From Candidatus Avimuribaculum pullicola (GTDB lineage Bacteria; Bacteroidota; Bacteroidia; Bacteroidales; Muribaculaceae), in contig DVKC01000018.1 of NCBI GenBank assembly GCA_018716295.1, positions 62,001-126,000 of the forward strand: a stretch of DNA of 64,000 nucleotides. Reading direction: 5' to 3'. The notes beneath the pieces are model-generated. The model was not told the origin of the DNA, made no database searches, and worked only from the letters and a program-made list of their open reading frames with translations. Within the stretch, counting starts at the first letter, position 1. Each line of letters starts with the position of its first letter. The translations under genes and the position numbers were made by a program. Positions 8,935-17,872 of this stretch are shown here, one piece after another.

Positions 8935-9837
8935 TTATAGTTCCAAGATTTGATTTTTGCTGAGTTTTGTCAAATTGGCAATCATGTCAACAGGCATTCC
9001 GGCAGCCAGCATTTCACGCGCTATTTCAACGGCTTTCTGGTTTGCGCCTTCGGTAAATCCTTCAGCCCGTCCTTCGGCCCGTCCTTCGGTAAATCCCTCG
9101 GCATGTCCTTTTTTCTCGGCGGTTGAAATCACGCTGTAGAGGTCACGGAAATTTTTCAAGCTGTCTTCATATTGGTTTAGTTCTGTTGGGTTGAACCTGG
9201 CGATTTCGGCAGCCTCAAACAGCTTTTTGAAAACCCTTTCTTGAAGGGCTGCTGGTCTTTCAAACAGCGAGGACAGGTTTTTCAAGACAAACAGCCACTT
9301 GTCGAACATCGAGTGCAGTTCATCTTCTGTTTTGTTGAACTTTGGCATTTCGAGGTAGAACAGCGTCAGCTTGTCGTAGAATACAGTGTTTGTCCCCGTG
9401 TCCATCAGTTTTATTTCGTGGTGGTAATACTTGTCGTCGCGCTGGTCGAAAACAAAGTTTAAAATGCTCACGGCATACACTGCTTTCAGCTCATAGTTCC
9501 AATCTCCGCGTTTTGCTTGTTCCCTGATAGGAAAAGTGACGTAATATATGCTGCGGTCTTTGAAAAACTCTTGTTCACCTTTTTGCATTTCGACAAGAAA
9601 TTTTTCTCCTTTTTCGTTTTCGCAATAAACATCAAATACTGCTTTCCTGTCGAGTTCCAGACTTCCGATGTGTTCAGTATTCAAGTATGTTATGTCCTTT
9701 ACCTCTTCTTTGCCGTCAAATAGTGCATTTAGGAAACTTATGAGCAATTCCTTGTTCATATCTGTGCCGAACAGCTTTTTAAAGCCGAAATCGGTGTATG
9801 GGTTTATGTACCGTTCTGGTCTTCTGTCGTAATCCAT
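8935..9837 (-). CDS. Rpn-family PD-(D/E)XK nuclease ('transposase')
   Basis: The 300-residue protein opens with YINPYTDFGFKKLFG, the hallmark of the Rpn/PD-(D/E)XK transposase-like family. Its nuclease core is visible as VFDVYCENEKGEKFLVEMQ, with Asp and Glu-x-Gln catalytic positions. Related Rpn proteins are recombination-promoting DNases. The C-terminal third is helical and contains a short EGR/EGF repeat (about residues 245-265) before a helix ending KLSKNQILEL. It stands alone, opposite to the surrounding mannan genes, and splits them into two blocks. No terminal inverted repeats were seen around it. Confidence 0.85.
   Translation of the reverse strand: MDYDRRPERYINPYTDFGFKKLFGTDMNKELLISFLNALFDGKEEVKDITYLNTEHIGSLELDRKAVFDVYCENEKGEKFLVEMQKGEQEFFKDRSIYYVTFPIREQAKRGDWNYELKAVYAVSILNFVFDQRDDKYYHHEIKLMDTGTNTVFYDKLTLFYLEMPKFNKTEDELHSMFDKWLFVLKNLSSLFERPAALQERVFKKLFEAAEIARFNPTELNQYEDSLKNFRDLYSVISTAEKKGHAEGFTEGRAEGRAEGFTEGANQKAVEIAREMLAAGMPVDMIANLTKLSKNQILEL
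9047..9102 (-). repeat. Tandem coding repeat in the Rpn-family gene
   Basis: Degenerate 12-bp units (cctTCGGcccgt and variants) encode alternating AEGR and AEGF/TEG units near the C-terminus. Such tracts are common in this family, vary in copy number between relatives, and probably form a flexible or coiled linker. Confidence 0.7.
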
Positions 9838-9992
9838 AGCAAAAGTGATTTTCTACAAAGTAAATAAAAAATGGGCATGTTTCCTATAGTGCAAGGTTAT
9901 GAAAGTTTTCAGGACTATGATTAAATGGCGTATTGGATAAAAAAATGCAATAAGGAGATATTATAGTGTAATTTTTGATGGAAAAAGGTTTT

Positions 9993-10000
9993 TAATTTTG
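9993..10000 (+). promoter_or_regulatory. Candidate -7 element before the second GH5
   Basis: TAATTTTG fits TAnnTTTG and lies 33 nt before the ATG at 10033. The nearest upstream TTTG (9974-9977) is only 15 nt away, so the -33 element is poor and activation may be needed. The rest of 9838-9992 is AT-rich with no other feature seen. Confidence 0.45.
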
Positions 10001-10032
10001 CATTCGATAAGATAAACCTAAACAACTTAAAT

Positions 10033-11346
10033 ATGCTAAAACGATTTACCATATTAACTACCATTTTATCTATTTTTGTGTCGATTGGCATTACTTCATG
10101 CGGAAGTTCAAGCCAGCAACAGGCACAAGTAGATGAGCCATTTGTTACAGTAAAAGATGGAGAATTTTATATTGGTGAGAAACCTTACCGTTATGTAGGT
10201 ACTAATTTCTGGTATGGGGCTATACTGGCTTCGGAGGGGCGTGGTGGCGACCGCGCACGTTTGGAGGCTGAACTCGATTCGTTGCAAGCTATTGGCATTG
10301 GCAACTTGCGTATTCTTGTTGGCGGCGATGGACCCGACGGTGTGCCTACACGCATCGAACCGACGTTGCAACCCCAGGCTGGTGTATATAACGATACCAT
10401 TTTACGCGGGCTTGATTATTTGCTTTGCCGCCTTGAAGAGCGTGGCATGAAAGCCGTGCTGTATCTCAATAATTCGTGGGAGTGGAGCGGAGGCTATGGG
10501 TGTTATCTTGAATGGGCGGGGAAAGGCCCTGCCGTCATACCGAGCCGTGATGGGTATCAGGCTTATATGGATTTTGCCAAGCAATTTGTGCTCGACAGTG
10601 TGGCCAAGGAACTTTCATACAACCATGTGAGAGCCATTGTGAGTCGCACCAACACGGTTACTGGCAAGCCTTATTCGCAATCGTCAGCCATAATGTCGTG
10701 GCAGGTAGCCAACGAACCGCGGGCATTCAGCGAAGAGGGTAAAGATTCACTGGCGGCATGGATTAGGCGCACGGCGCAAATCATCAAGAGCATCGACCCT
10801 AACCACCTGGTATCGACTGGCAGCGAAGGGAAGCATGGTTGCGAGGTTGATATCGATTTATGGGCTAAAATACATTCATATCCCGAAATCGATTATGCCA
10901 ATATCCATATATGGCCATACAACTGGAGTTGGATAAATAAGCAAACGGTGACCACAGGTGTTGACTCGGCTTGCATCAAGACTCGTGAATATATTGCCGA
11001 GCATTACGAGGCAATCAAATCATCATTGAAACCGCTTGTACTTGAAGAATTCGGTTATCCGCGCGACGGGTTTGCGTATGCTCCAGGTAGTCCGACCGTC
11101 GGACGTGACGCATATTACGATTACGTGCTGTCGATGGTTGGCGACAGTGCCAGCATGATAGCAGGTTGTAACTTCTGGGGCTGGGGTGGACTGGCTGCCC
11201 CTGCTCACGAAATGTGGCAGAGGGGCGATGACTATACTGGCGATCCTGCACAAGAGGCACAAGGGTTGAACTCGGTGTTTGCTGCCGACACGTCAACCAT
11301 AACCATTATCAAGAAGGCTGCCATAAAAGCCAACTCTTATAAGTAG
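10033..11346 (+). CDS. GH5 endo-beta-mannanase-like lipoprotein
   Basis: Family 5 hydrolase of 437 residues with lipobox GITSC (Cys23). The start of the catalytic domain (GEFYIGEKPYRYVGTNFWYG) and the later blocks resemble GH5_7-type beta-mannanases. The acid/base Glu228 is in SWQVANEPR and the nucleophile Glu339 in LVLEEFGYPR. A long segment around residues 140-175 (NNSWEWSGGYGCYLEW) would shape the active-site cleft. The residues after the lipobox Cys are not acidic (GSSSQQQ), which predicts the periplasmic face. It probably cuts imported manno-oligosaccharides. Subfamily assignment is from pattern only. Confidence 0.87.
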   Translation: MLKRFTILTTILSIFVSIGITSCGSSSQQQAQVDEPFVTVKDGEFYIGEKPYRYVGTNFWYGAILASEGRGGDRARLEAELDSLQAIGIGNLRILVGGDGPDGVPTRIEPTLQPQAGVYNDTILRGLDYLLCRLEERGMKAVLYLNNSWEWSGGYGCYLEWAGKGPAVIPSRDGYQAYMDFAKQFVLDSVAKELSYNHVRAIVSRTNTVTGKPYSQSSAIMSWQVANEPRAFSEEGKDSLAAWIRRTAQIIKSIDPNHLVSTGSEGKHGCEVDIDLWAKIHSYPEIDYANIHIWPYNWSWINKQTVTTGVDSACIKTREYIAEHYEAIKSSLKPLVLEEFGYPRDGFAYAPGSPTVGRDAYYDYVLSMVGDSASMIAGCNFWGWGGLAAPAHEMWQRGDDYTGDPAQEAQGLNSVFAADTSTITIIKKAAIKANSYK

Positions 11347-11364
11347 CGTCCTGAAATTCAAATA

Positions 11365-11394
11365 GGCTTTATTGCAAAGCCATATATGTTTTTT
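11365..11394 (+). terminator. Short terminator-like hairpin after the second GH5
   Basis: GGCTTT (11365-11370) pairs with AAAGCC (11376-11381) around a 5-nt loop, and a six-T run follows at 11389-11394. The stem is short and separated from the T run by AT-rich sequence, so termination would be partial. Confidence 0.4.
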
Positions 11395-11486
11395 CGCGCC
11401 CTCGATGGATAAAAATGGGGGTGTGTAACCCTCTTAGACTCTAAAAACAACGATTGAATATATTAATATTAAATAGTTTTGTTTTC

Positions 11487-12761
11487 ATGTTAGATTTAGG
11501 TAAAAGGTTTATTGTATTATTAATGTTGTTTGTATTGGCAATGCCCGCTGCTATGATAGCGGGCAATGTCAACTACAATGTACCTATGTACCATGACTGG
11601 TGGTGGGAAGCCCCCGAACAACCTGTGGTGAAGGTGAACATTGCAAACAATGGCAAGGAGAATTGCAAGTGTGAGGTGTCGCTCAACGTGACTACCGATA
11701 AGTATGCCTATATGGCATCAATGAGTCAGCAGGTATATGTCGCTGCCGGCGACAGCACCGTAGTGGCATTCAGCCTGGATTTGGCACCGGGATTTTACCG
11801 TTGCACAGTTACTGGCGATGGCGAGGAAGTGAAGAAATTCAACATAGGCTACGAGCCTGAGAGCATAGTTTCATTGCCCGATGCACAGCCCGATTTTGAT
11901 GAATTTTGGCAACAAACTCTTAATGAGCTGGCACAAGTAGCCCCCGAGTTCAGCATGGCTGAAGAGAAAGATAAAAGCAACAAAGGTGGCAAGGTTTATC
12001 TTGTAAAGATGAAATCGCTCGGCGGGGTAGAGGTACAAGGCTACCTTACCATGCCAGCCAAGGCAAGCAAGAAAAACACTATGCCAGTGCTGGTGCATTA
12101 CATGGGCTATGGCAGCAAGCCGTGGCATGCCGAGCCTTATGAAGGAATGAACCGCATAGAATTTGTACTCAGCACTCGCGGGCAAGGGCTTAATGAACCA
12201 GCCAACGAGTATGGTGAATGGGCATTGTATGGCCTTGGCGACCGCGACCAATATTATTACCGTGGTGCCTATATGGATCTTATCCGTGCCATAGACTTTG
12301 TTTGCTCGCTCCCGGAGGTTGATACCCGTTATATTTTTGCCGAAGGTGGCAGCCAGGGCGGGGCGTTCACACTTGTGGCTTGTTCGCTCGATGGGCGCAT
12401 TCGTGCTGCAGCTCCATGGATACCATTCCTTAATGATTTCCCCGATTATTTCAAAATCGAGCATTGGCCTGGCGATGTATTGGTGAAGAAACAGCATGAG
12501 CTGGGGCTTAGCGATGCCGACCTTTACAAGATGCTTTCGTATTTCGACGTGAAAAATTTCACTCGCCGCATCACATGCCCCATCATGATGGGCATAGGGT
12601 TGCAAGACCCCACTTGTCCGCCGCACACCAATTTTGCCGGTTATAATCTCATAACTTCGCAGAAGCAATTTGTAATCTACCCTGAATGCAAGCACGATAC
12701 TCGTCACCCCGACTGGGACGAGCGGCAGAAGGTATTTTTCGAAGAAATCACAAAAATGTAA
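11487..12761 (+). CDS. CE7-family acetyl esterase (acetylxylan esterase/cephalosporin deacetylase type)
   Basis: This is an alpha/beta-hydrolase deacetylase. The ATG at 11487 gives a signal peptide (LLMLFVLAMPAAMIAG); an in-frame TTG at 11454 is less likely. An N-terminal beta-sandwich-like region (about residues 25-125) precedes the AXE1 domain. The CE7 markers are RGQG at 231-234, nucleophile Ser289 in EGGSQGG, Asp374 in GLQDPTCPP and His403 in CKHDTRHPDW. With the SASA esterase this gives two deacetylases of different folds in one locus, which points to an acetylated glycan such as glucomannan or acetylated galactomannan. Confidence 0.87.
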   Translation: MLDLGKRFIVLLMLFVLAMPAAMIAGNVNYNVPMYHDWWWEAPEQPVVKVNIANNGKENCKCEVSLNVTTDKYAYMASMSQQVYVAAGDSTVVAFSLDLAPGFYRCTVTGDGEEVKKFNIGYEPESIVSLPDAQPDFDEFWQQTLNELAQVAPEFSMAEEKDKSNKGGKVYLVKMKSLGGVEVQGYLTMPAKASKKNTMPVLVHYMGYGSKPWHAEPYEGMNRIEFVLSTRGQGLNEPANEYGEWALYGLGDRDQYYYRGAYMDLIRAIDFVCSLPEVDTRYIFAEGGSQGGAFTLVACSLDGRIRAAAPWIPFLNDFPDYFKIEHWPGDVLVKKQHELGLSDADLYKMLSYFDVKNFTRRITCPIMMGIGLQDPTCPPHTNFAGYNLITSQKQFVIYPECKHDTRHPDWDERQKVFFEEITKM

Positions 12762-12788
12762 CAAAAGTGCAAAACGAAGCTAAAATTG

Positions 12789-12809
12789 TGTCATTTTAAG
12801 AAAATGACA
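12789..12809. promoter_or_regulatory. Palindromic operator candidate upstream of susC
   Basis: Perfect 9-bp arms TGTCATTTT (12789-12797) and AAAATGACA (12801-12809) are separated by AAG. The site occupies the place where a -33 element would be and ends 5 nt before the TAATTTTG -7 box. The same TGTC(A/G)TTTT half-site occurs at 6352-6360. This fits an activator site for the mannan regulator. It has no T run, so a terminator reading is less likely. Confidence 0.5.
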
Positions 12810-12814
12810 GAGAG

Positions 12815-12822
12815 TAATTTTG
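12815..12822 (+). promoter_or_regulatory. -7 element of the susC operon promoter
   Basis: TAATTTTG matches the Bacteroidetes -7 consensus, 66 nt before the SusC start. No TTTG lies 19-21 nt upstream; instead there is the palindrome at 12789-12809, suggesting a promoter that depends on an activator. Confidence 0.55.
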
Positions 12823-12888
12823 CTTCGGTTTATAAGACTTTTCTACAAACCAAAATAAATTTAATAACAAACACCTTAAAATTGTTTC

Positions 12889-15800
12889 ATGATGACGAAT
12901 AAATTTCTGGATTTAAAGACTGTGCTGTTGGCAGTGTTTGCATTGCTGTCGGCGAGCATGGTTGCGCAAACATCCATTAAGGGTGTCGTCCTCGAACCCG
13001 ACGGGATTCCGGCAATCGGTGCTACCGTCATGGAGAAAGGCTCTAAGTCCAATGGTGTTGCTACCGACTATGAAGGCAACTTCTCGTTGCAAGTTTCGTC
13101 GGGCGACGCTACATTGGTAGTTTCTTACGTAGGGATGGAAACGCAGGAAGTCCCATTGAACGGACAGACCGAGATTACCATCACTCTGAAAAGTTCCGAC
13201 ATTGCTCTCGAAGAACTCGTGGTAGTCGGTTATGGTACAATGAAGAAGAGCGACCTTGCTGGTGCGTCGGTATCTCTTAATGAAGATGCACTCAAAGGGT
13301 CGGTGATTACCAACCTTGACCAGTCGTTGCAAGGACGTGCTGCCGGTGTGCAAGCTACGGCCACTTCGGGTGCTCCTGGTTCTTCATCGTCGATTCGCGT
13401 GCGTGGTCTTGCTACGGTTAATGCCAATGCCGACCCGCTGTATGTAATCGATGGTGTCATTTGGCAAAGTAGCAGTACTGCCAGTGGCGACCTTGGTCTT
13501 GACCTTGGTAACGGTGCAAATTCTACGGTTTCACCGCTTTCTACACTCAACCCGTCGGATATAGTTTCGATGGAAATCCTCAAGGATGCTTCGGCCACAG
13601 CCATATATGGTGCGCAAGGTGCCAATGGCGTTGTGCTTATCACTACTAAACGTGGTGCTGAAGGTGCTCCGAAGTTCTCGTATGACGGCATGTTTGCTGT
13701 GAGCCGACAGACCAAGCGCATCGACATGATGAACTTGCGCGAGTATGCCGAGTATTACAACGACCTTGCCGCTACTGGGCAAATCGACGACCCAAGCGAT
13801 TACTACGCCGACCCGTCGTTGCTCGGTTATGGTACCGACTGGCAGGATGCCATTTTCCAAACTGCATTGCAGCATTCACACCAAGTATCGGTGCAGGGTG
13901 GTACCGAGAAGGTGAAATATTATGTTTCGGCCAACTATATGAACCAGGAAGGTACGATACTTGGGTCGGAATTTGAACGCCTCTCGTTCCGCGCCAATAT
14001 CGACGCACAACTGAAGTCGTGGTTGAAGTTTGGTATGAACGCCAGCTATGCCAACACCAACGAGTCGCTTAAACTTGCCGATAGTAACGAAGGTCTTGTT
14101 TACTACTCGCTTACCACGCTCCCCGACATTCCTATCTACAACATCGATGGCAGCTATGCCACTATCGTGCGCGAAGGTTATACCAACCCTAACCCAATAG
14201 CCCTCGCTATGCTCGATGAGCAGACGCTTATTCGCCAAAAACTTTCGGGTAGCTTCTTCTTCGACGTTACACCGTGGTCGAAGCTCACTTGGCATGCCGA
14301 GTTTGGCTACGACATAGGCAGCAACAAGGCCGAGCAGTTCAACCCGACAGTTGACCTTGGTGGCTGGCAACGCAGCACAAACTATAGCTCGATACAGAAA
14401 AACAGCAACAGCTACTGGTCGCTGAAGAACTATGTTACTTATACCGACACCTACAAGGACAAGCACGACGTTTCGGTCATGCTCGGACAGGAATTGTGGG
14501 AGTCGAGCTACGACTACACCCGCACCGTTGGCCAAGGCCTTCCTTCCGACGAGGTGCATAATCCTTCGCTTGGCACCATGACTCCCGAAATCAAGGCTGG
14601 TTTCGGCAGCTCTTCGATGGCTTCGTTCTTTGCACGTGGCACATATAATTTCGACGACCGCTACCTTGCCACTTACACCTATCGTTACGACGGTTCGTCG
14701 AACTTCGGACCCGACCGCCGCTGGGCAGGGTTCCACTCGTTTGCTGGCGCATGGCGTTTCTCCAACGAGAAGTTCATGCAGTGGGCAAGCGGCTGGCTCA
14801 ACAATGGTAAGTTGCGTGTCGGCTGGGGCCAGACTGGTAATGCCAACATCGGTGGCTACCGCTGGGGTGTAACCGTGAGCCGCATGCCGACCGGGCTTGG
14901 TACAAGTTACCGCCCACAAAATATCGCGAATGAGGACATCCACTGGGAAAAGCAAGAGCAGTGGAACATAGGTCTTGACCTCAGCTTCCTGAGCAACCGC
15001 CTGTCGTTTGTGTTCGACTGGTACCGCAAGGAATCGAGCGACATGCTCATGCAGATGCAGCTGCCTATGTACATGGGTTCGTCGGGCAACGCTTCGTCGG
15101 TGCTGCAAGCTCCCTACGGCAACTATGGCAGCATCCTCAACCAAGGTGTGGAATTCACATTGAACACACGTCCTATCGTGGGCGATTTTGAATGGCACTC
15201 TGATTTCAACATATCGTTCAACAAAAACGAGTTGCAAAGCCTTTCGGGTTCGTCGGCAGGACAAATGTATGGTTATGCACTTTATGGCAACACTTTCCTC
15301 GTGAGCATCTCCGAAATAGGCAAGCCGCTTTACCAATTTTACGGCTATGTTACCGATGGTGTTTACCAGGACTACGAGGACGTGATTAATTCGCCCAAGA
15401 CTGATGCCTATCCCGGCGCGGGGCAGACATTCAACAGCGGCAACACCGTGTGGGTGGGCGACCAGAAATTCAAAGACCTCAATGACGATGGCGTGATTAA
15501 CGAAGAAGACCAGACAATCATCGGTAACCCGTGGCCTGATTTCACCTTTGGTTGGACCAACACGTTCTATTGGAAGAACTTCGATTTGTCGGTATTCATT
15601 ACTGGCTCGGTTGGCAATGATGTAATGAACTACTTGAGCATCTCGCTTACCAACATGAAGTCGTCGTGGTCGAATTTCTCAACCGACGTGCTCGACCGTG
15701 CTCGTCTTCAAGCCATCGATCCAAACATTGGGTTAAACGACATTACCAATGTACGCGTGTCGAACCTTGATGCCAAGTTGCCGCGAGCTTCGCTCAACGA

Positions 15801-16089
15801 CCCGAACGACAACGACCGCATAAGCGACCGCTATATCGAAGATGGTTCATACGTGCGCTTGAAGAACATTTCGCTCGGCTACACTTTCGACAGCAAGCTC
15901 ATAAAGAAGATAGGACTTGAAAACCTCCGTATTTATGCCAATATCCAGAATGTGTGCACCATCACTGGTTACAAGGGTTATGACCCGGAAATCGGTATAA
16001 GCACATCGGGCAACAATGTCTATGGATTTGACAACGGGCGTTATCCTTCGCCAACTACTTATTCTTTCGGTTTGAATCTTACGTTCTAA
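12889..16089 (+). CDS. SusC-family TonB-dependent oligosaccharide transporter
   Basis: This outer-membrane porin of 1066 residues imports manno-oligosaccharides with energy from TonB. A signal peptide ends near residue 26 (SASMVAQ). A carboxypeptidase-regulatory-like domain spans about 28-105 (IKGVVLEPDGIPAIGATV). The TonB-box and plug start at EELVVVGYGTMKKSDLAGA, and the plug holds the SusC signature region LYVIDGVIW with DASATAIYGAQGANGVVLITTKRG. The remainder is a large beta barrel ending in an aromatic residue (FGLNLTF), as required for barrel insertion. It is 21 nt ahead of its SusD partner. Confidence 0.95.
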   Translation: MMTNKFLDLKTVLLAVFALLSASMVAQTSIKGVVLEPDGIPAIGATVMEKGSKSNGVATDYEGNFSLQVSSGDATLVVSYVGMETQEVPLNGQTEITITLKSSDIALEELVVVGYGTMKKSDLAGASVSLNEDALKGSVITNLDQSLQGRAAGVQATATSGAPGSSSSIRVRGLATVNANADPLYVIDGVIWQSSSTASGDLGLDLGNGANSTVSPLSTLNPSDIVSMEILKDASATAIYGAQGANGVVLITTKRGAEGAPKFSYDGMFAVSRQTKRIDMMNLREYAEYYNDLAATGQIDDPSDYYADPSLLGYGTDWQDAIFQTALQHSHQVSVQGGTEKVKYYVSANYMNQEGTILGSEFERLSFRANIDAQLKSWLKFGMNASYANTNESLKLADSNEGLVYYSLTTLPDIPIYNIDGSYATIVREGYTNPNPIALAMLDEQTLIRQKLSGSFFFDVTPWSKLTWHAEFGYDIGSNKAEQFNPTVDLGGWQRSTNYSSIQKNSNSYWSLKNYVTYTDTYKDKHDVSVMLGQELWESSYDYTRTVGQGLPSDEVHNPSLGTMTPEIKAGFGSSSMASFFARGTYNFDDRYLATYTYRYDGSSNFGPDRRWAGFHSFAGAWRFSNEKFMQWASGWLNNGKLRVGWGQTGNANIGGYRWGVTVSRMPTGLGTSYRPQNIANEDIHWEKQEQWNIGLDLSFLSNRLSFVFDWYRKESSDMLMQMQLPMYMGSSGNASSVLQAPYGNYGSILNQGVEFTLNTRPIVGDFEWHSDFNISFNKNELQSLSGSSAGQMYGYALYGNTFLVSISEIGKPLYQFYGYVTDGVYQDYEDVINSPKTDAYPGAGQTFNSGNTVWVGDQKFKDLNDDGVINEEDQTIIGNPWPDFTFGWTNTFYWKNFDLSVFITGSVGNDVMNYLSISLTNMKSSWSNFSTDVLDRARLQAIDPNIGLNDITNVRVSNLDAKLPRASLNDPNDNDRISDRYIEDGSYVRLKNISLGYTFDSKLIKKIGLENLRIYANIQNVCTITGYKGYDPEIGISTSGNNVYGFDNGRYPSPTTYSFGLNLTF

Positions 16090-16110
16090 CATAAACTTAA
16101 CGACAGAAAA

Positions 16111-17847
16111 ATGAAACTTTCTAAAATCACATATATGGCAGTTGCAGCATTGATGGTTTTCGGTGCAACATCGTGCGAGGATTTCCTTGACCGTCCAGCC
16201 GAAGATTCATACAATGCCAACAACTATTACGCCAACGACGACCAATGCAATGCAGGTGTAATGTACTTGTATAGCTCGCCTTGGAGCGACTTCACCCGCG
16301 GCGCAATCATATTGGTGGGCGAAACCATGGCCGGTAATATCTTCCAAAGCCAAAGTGCCTACCTCGACTTTTCGGTGAACGGTACCGATGAGAACTTGGT
16401 GTTCATGTACGAGTCGCTGTGGCAGGTCAATGCACATGCTTGCCAAGTGTATAATAACATTCGCAATGCCTCGGGCGACATTACCGAGGAAACTCGCAAC
16501 AAGTGCATGGGCGAGTGCCTCACGTTGAAGGCTTTGGCCTACTTCTACTTGGTGCGCGCTTTCGGCGACATACCAATCATCCACGATGCTACGGCCGAAG
16601 TGTCGAACGGCACGTTTGGCGACAAGCACAAGGTTAAGAAAGAGGATGTGTATGAGTATATCGTCATGACCTTGGAAAAGGCGATGGAATTGCTGCCAAA
16701 GAGCAACGATGCCGGGCGCATCGACTACTATTGCGCCGAGGCTTTGCTTGCAAAGGTTTACCTCACACGTTCGGGTGTCACCGGCACTCGCAGCGAGAGC
16801 GACCTTGCCAAGGCTGCACAATATGCCAAGGACGTGATTGACAACTCGGGCCGCAGCTTGCTCGAAAATTATTCCGATGTGTTCCGCCTTGCCAACAACA
16901 ACAGCGAGGAGTCGCTCATAGGCTTGCGATGGTATGGCACTACCGACCCATGGACGGCGCAGAACTTCTTGCAAAGCTCGCTTGCCATGCAGGGTTTCGA
17001 TGAGTTTGGCGATTGCTGGGGCGGCTGGACTGCTCCGTCGGTGGCATTGCAAGACGATTTCGGTGTGAATGTGCTGCAATCGCCTGCAAACCGCATCGAT
17101 ACCGACGACCGCCGCAAGGCTACAATGATGATGCCCGGCGATGTGTATGAATACTTCTGGCAAGACAAAGGCGGTTTTGACTACCTGCGTTTCATCTACG
17201 ATGCCGATTATGCTCCCGGCGGCCCGAGCGGCTCGCTGCAAAGCCCCACAGGCGTGAACTGCGTGAAACACCTCTATGGCAACAATAACGACCACTTCCT
17301 CGGGCTGGGTTACTACCCGTCGGCACAAGCCAACGGCCTTGCCACGCACCTCTTGCGCCTGAGCGACGTTTACCTTGTATATGCCGAGGCCATGATAGGC
17401 ACAGGCACATCTACTTCCGACCAATCGGCAATCGACGCCTACTATGCCGTGCGTCACCGTGCCGTCAAGTCGGCCACGCGCCCGTCGCAAATCACATGGG
17501 AAGATGTGTGGAAAGAGCGCAACCTCGAACTCGCTTGCGAAGGCGACCGCTGGTATGACTACGTACGCTTGTCTTATTACGACCCACAACTTGCCATCAG
17601 CAAAATACGTGCACAGCGTCGCAACGAGTTTTACGGCCTTGACGCTCTTTACAGCGAATATTTCGAAACCGGGGCATGGAACGTCACCTCGGACATGCGC
17701 TACAACACAGATGTGGCAGCACCTAACATCACGGCCGACGATTTCACCCTCCCGAAACCTACCGACGACGTTGCATTCAACCCCAACATGTCGGACAATG
17801 CCGAAGCTGTCCATGAGGACGTGCGTGCACTTTACAGCTATGAATAA
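16111..17847 (+). CDS. SusD-family surface glycan-binding lipoprotein
   Basis: SusD caps the SusC barrel and delivers glycan to it. The lipobox is GATSC (Cys22), followed by acidic EDFLDRPAEDSY, which combines the SusD start motif and a surface-export signal. The helical TPR-like core is visible (ECLTLKALAYFYLVRAFGDIP; ALLAKVYLTRSG), as is the conserved ELACEGDRWYDYVRL motif near the C-terminus. The 578-residue length is normal. It is tightly coupled to susC upstream and to two more surface lipoproteins downstream. Confidence 0.94.
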   Translation: MKLSKITYMAVAALMVFGATSCEDFLDRPAEDSYNANNYYANDDQCNAGVMYLYSSPWSDFTRGAIILVGETMAGNIFQSQSAYLDFSVNGTDENLVFMYESLWQVNAHACQVYNNIRNASGDITEETRNKCMGECLTLKALAYFYLVRAFGDIPIIHDATAEVSNGTFGDKHKVKKEDVYEYIVMTLEKAMELLPKSNDAGRIDYYCAEALLAKVYLTRSGVTGTRSESDLAKAAQYAKDVIDNSGRSLLENYSDVFRLANNNSEESLIGLRWYGTTDPWTAQNFLQSSLAMQGFDEFGDCWGGWTAPSVALQDDFGVNVLQSPANRIDTDDRRKATMMMPGDVYEYFWQDKGGFDYLRFIYDADYAPGGPSGSLQSPTGVNCVKHLYGNNNDHFLGLGYYPSAQANGLATHLLRLSDVYLVYAEAMIGTGTSTSDQSAIDAYYAVRHRAVKSATRPSQITWEDVWKERNLELACEGDRWYDYVRLSYYDPQLAISKIRAQRRNEFYGLDALYSEYFETGAWNVTSDMRYNTDVAAPNITADDFTLPKPTDDVAFNPNMSDNAEAVHEDVRALYSYE

Positions 17848-17872
17848 TCCACATTTTAATTTCAAGTAAAAA

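Noticed and set aside
12789-12809. Palindrome as a terminator of the CE7 esterase gene
   Set aside because: No T run follows and it lies at the promoter position for susC; an operator is more likely, though partial termination is not excluded.
13876-15336. 486-codon frame antisense to susC
   Set aside because: Shadow; no start context or family match. The same applies to 2055-3281 (antisense serS) and 16207-17865 (antisense susD).
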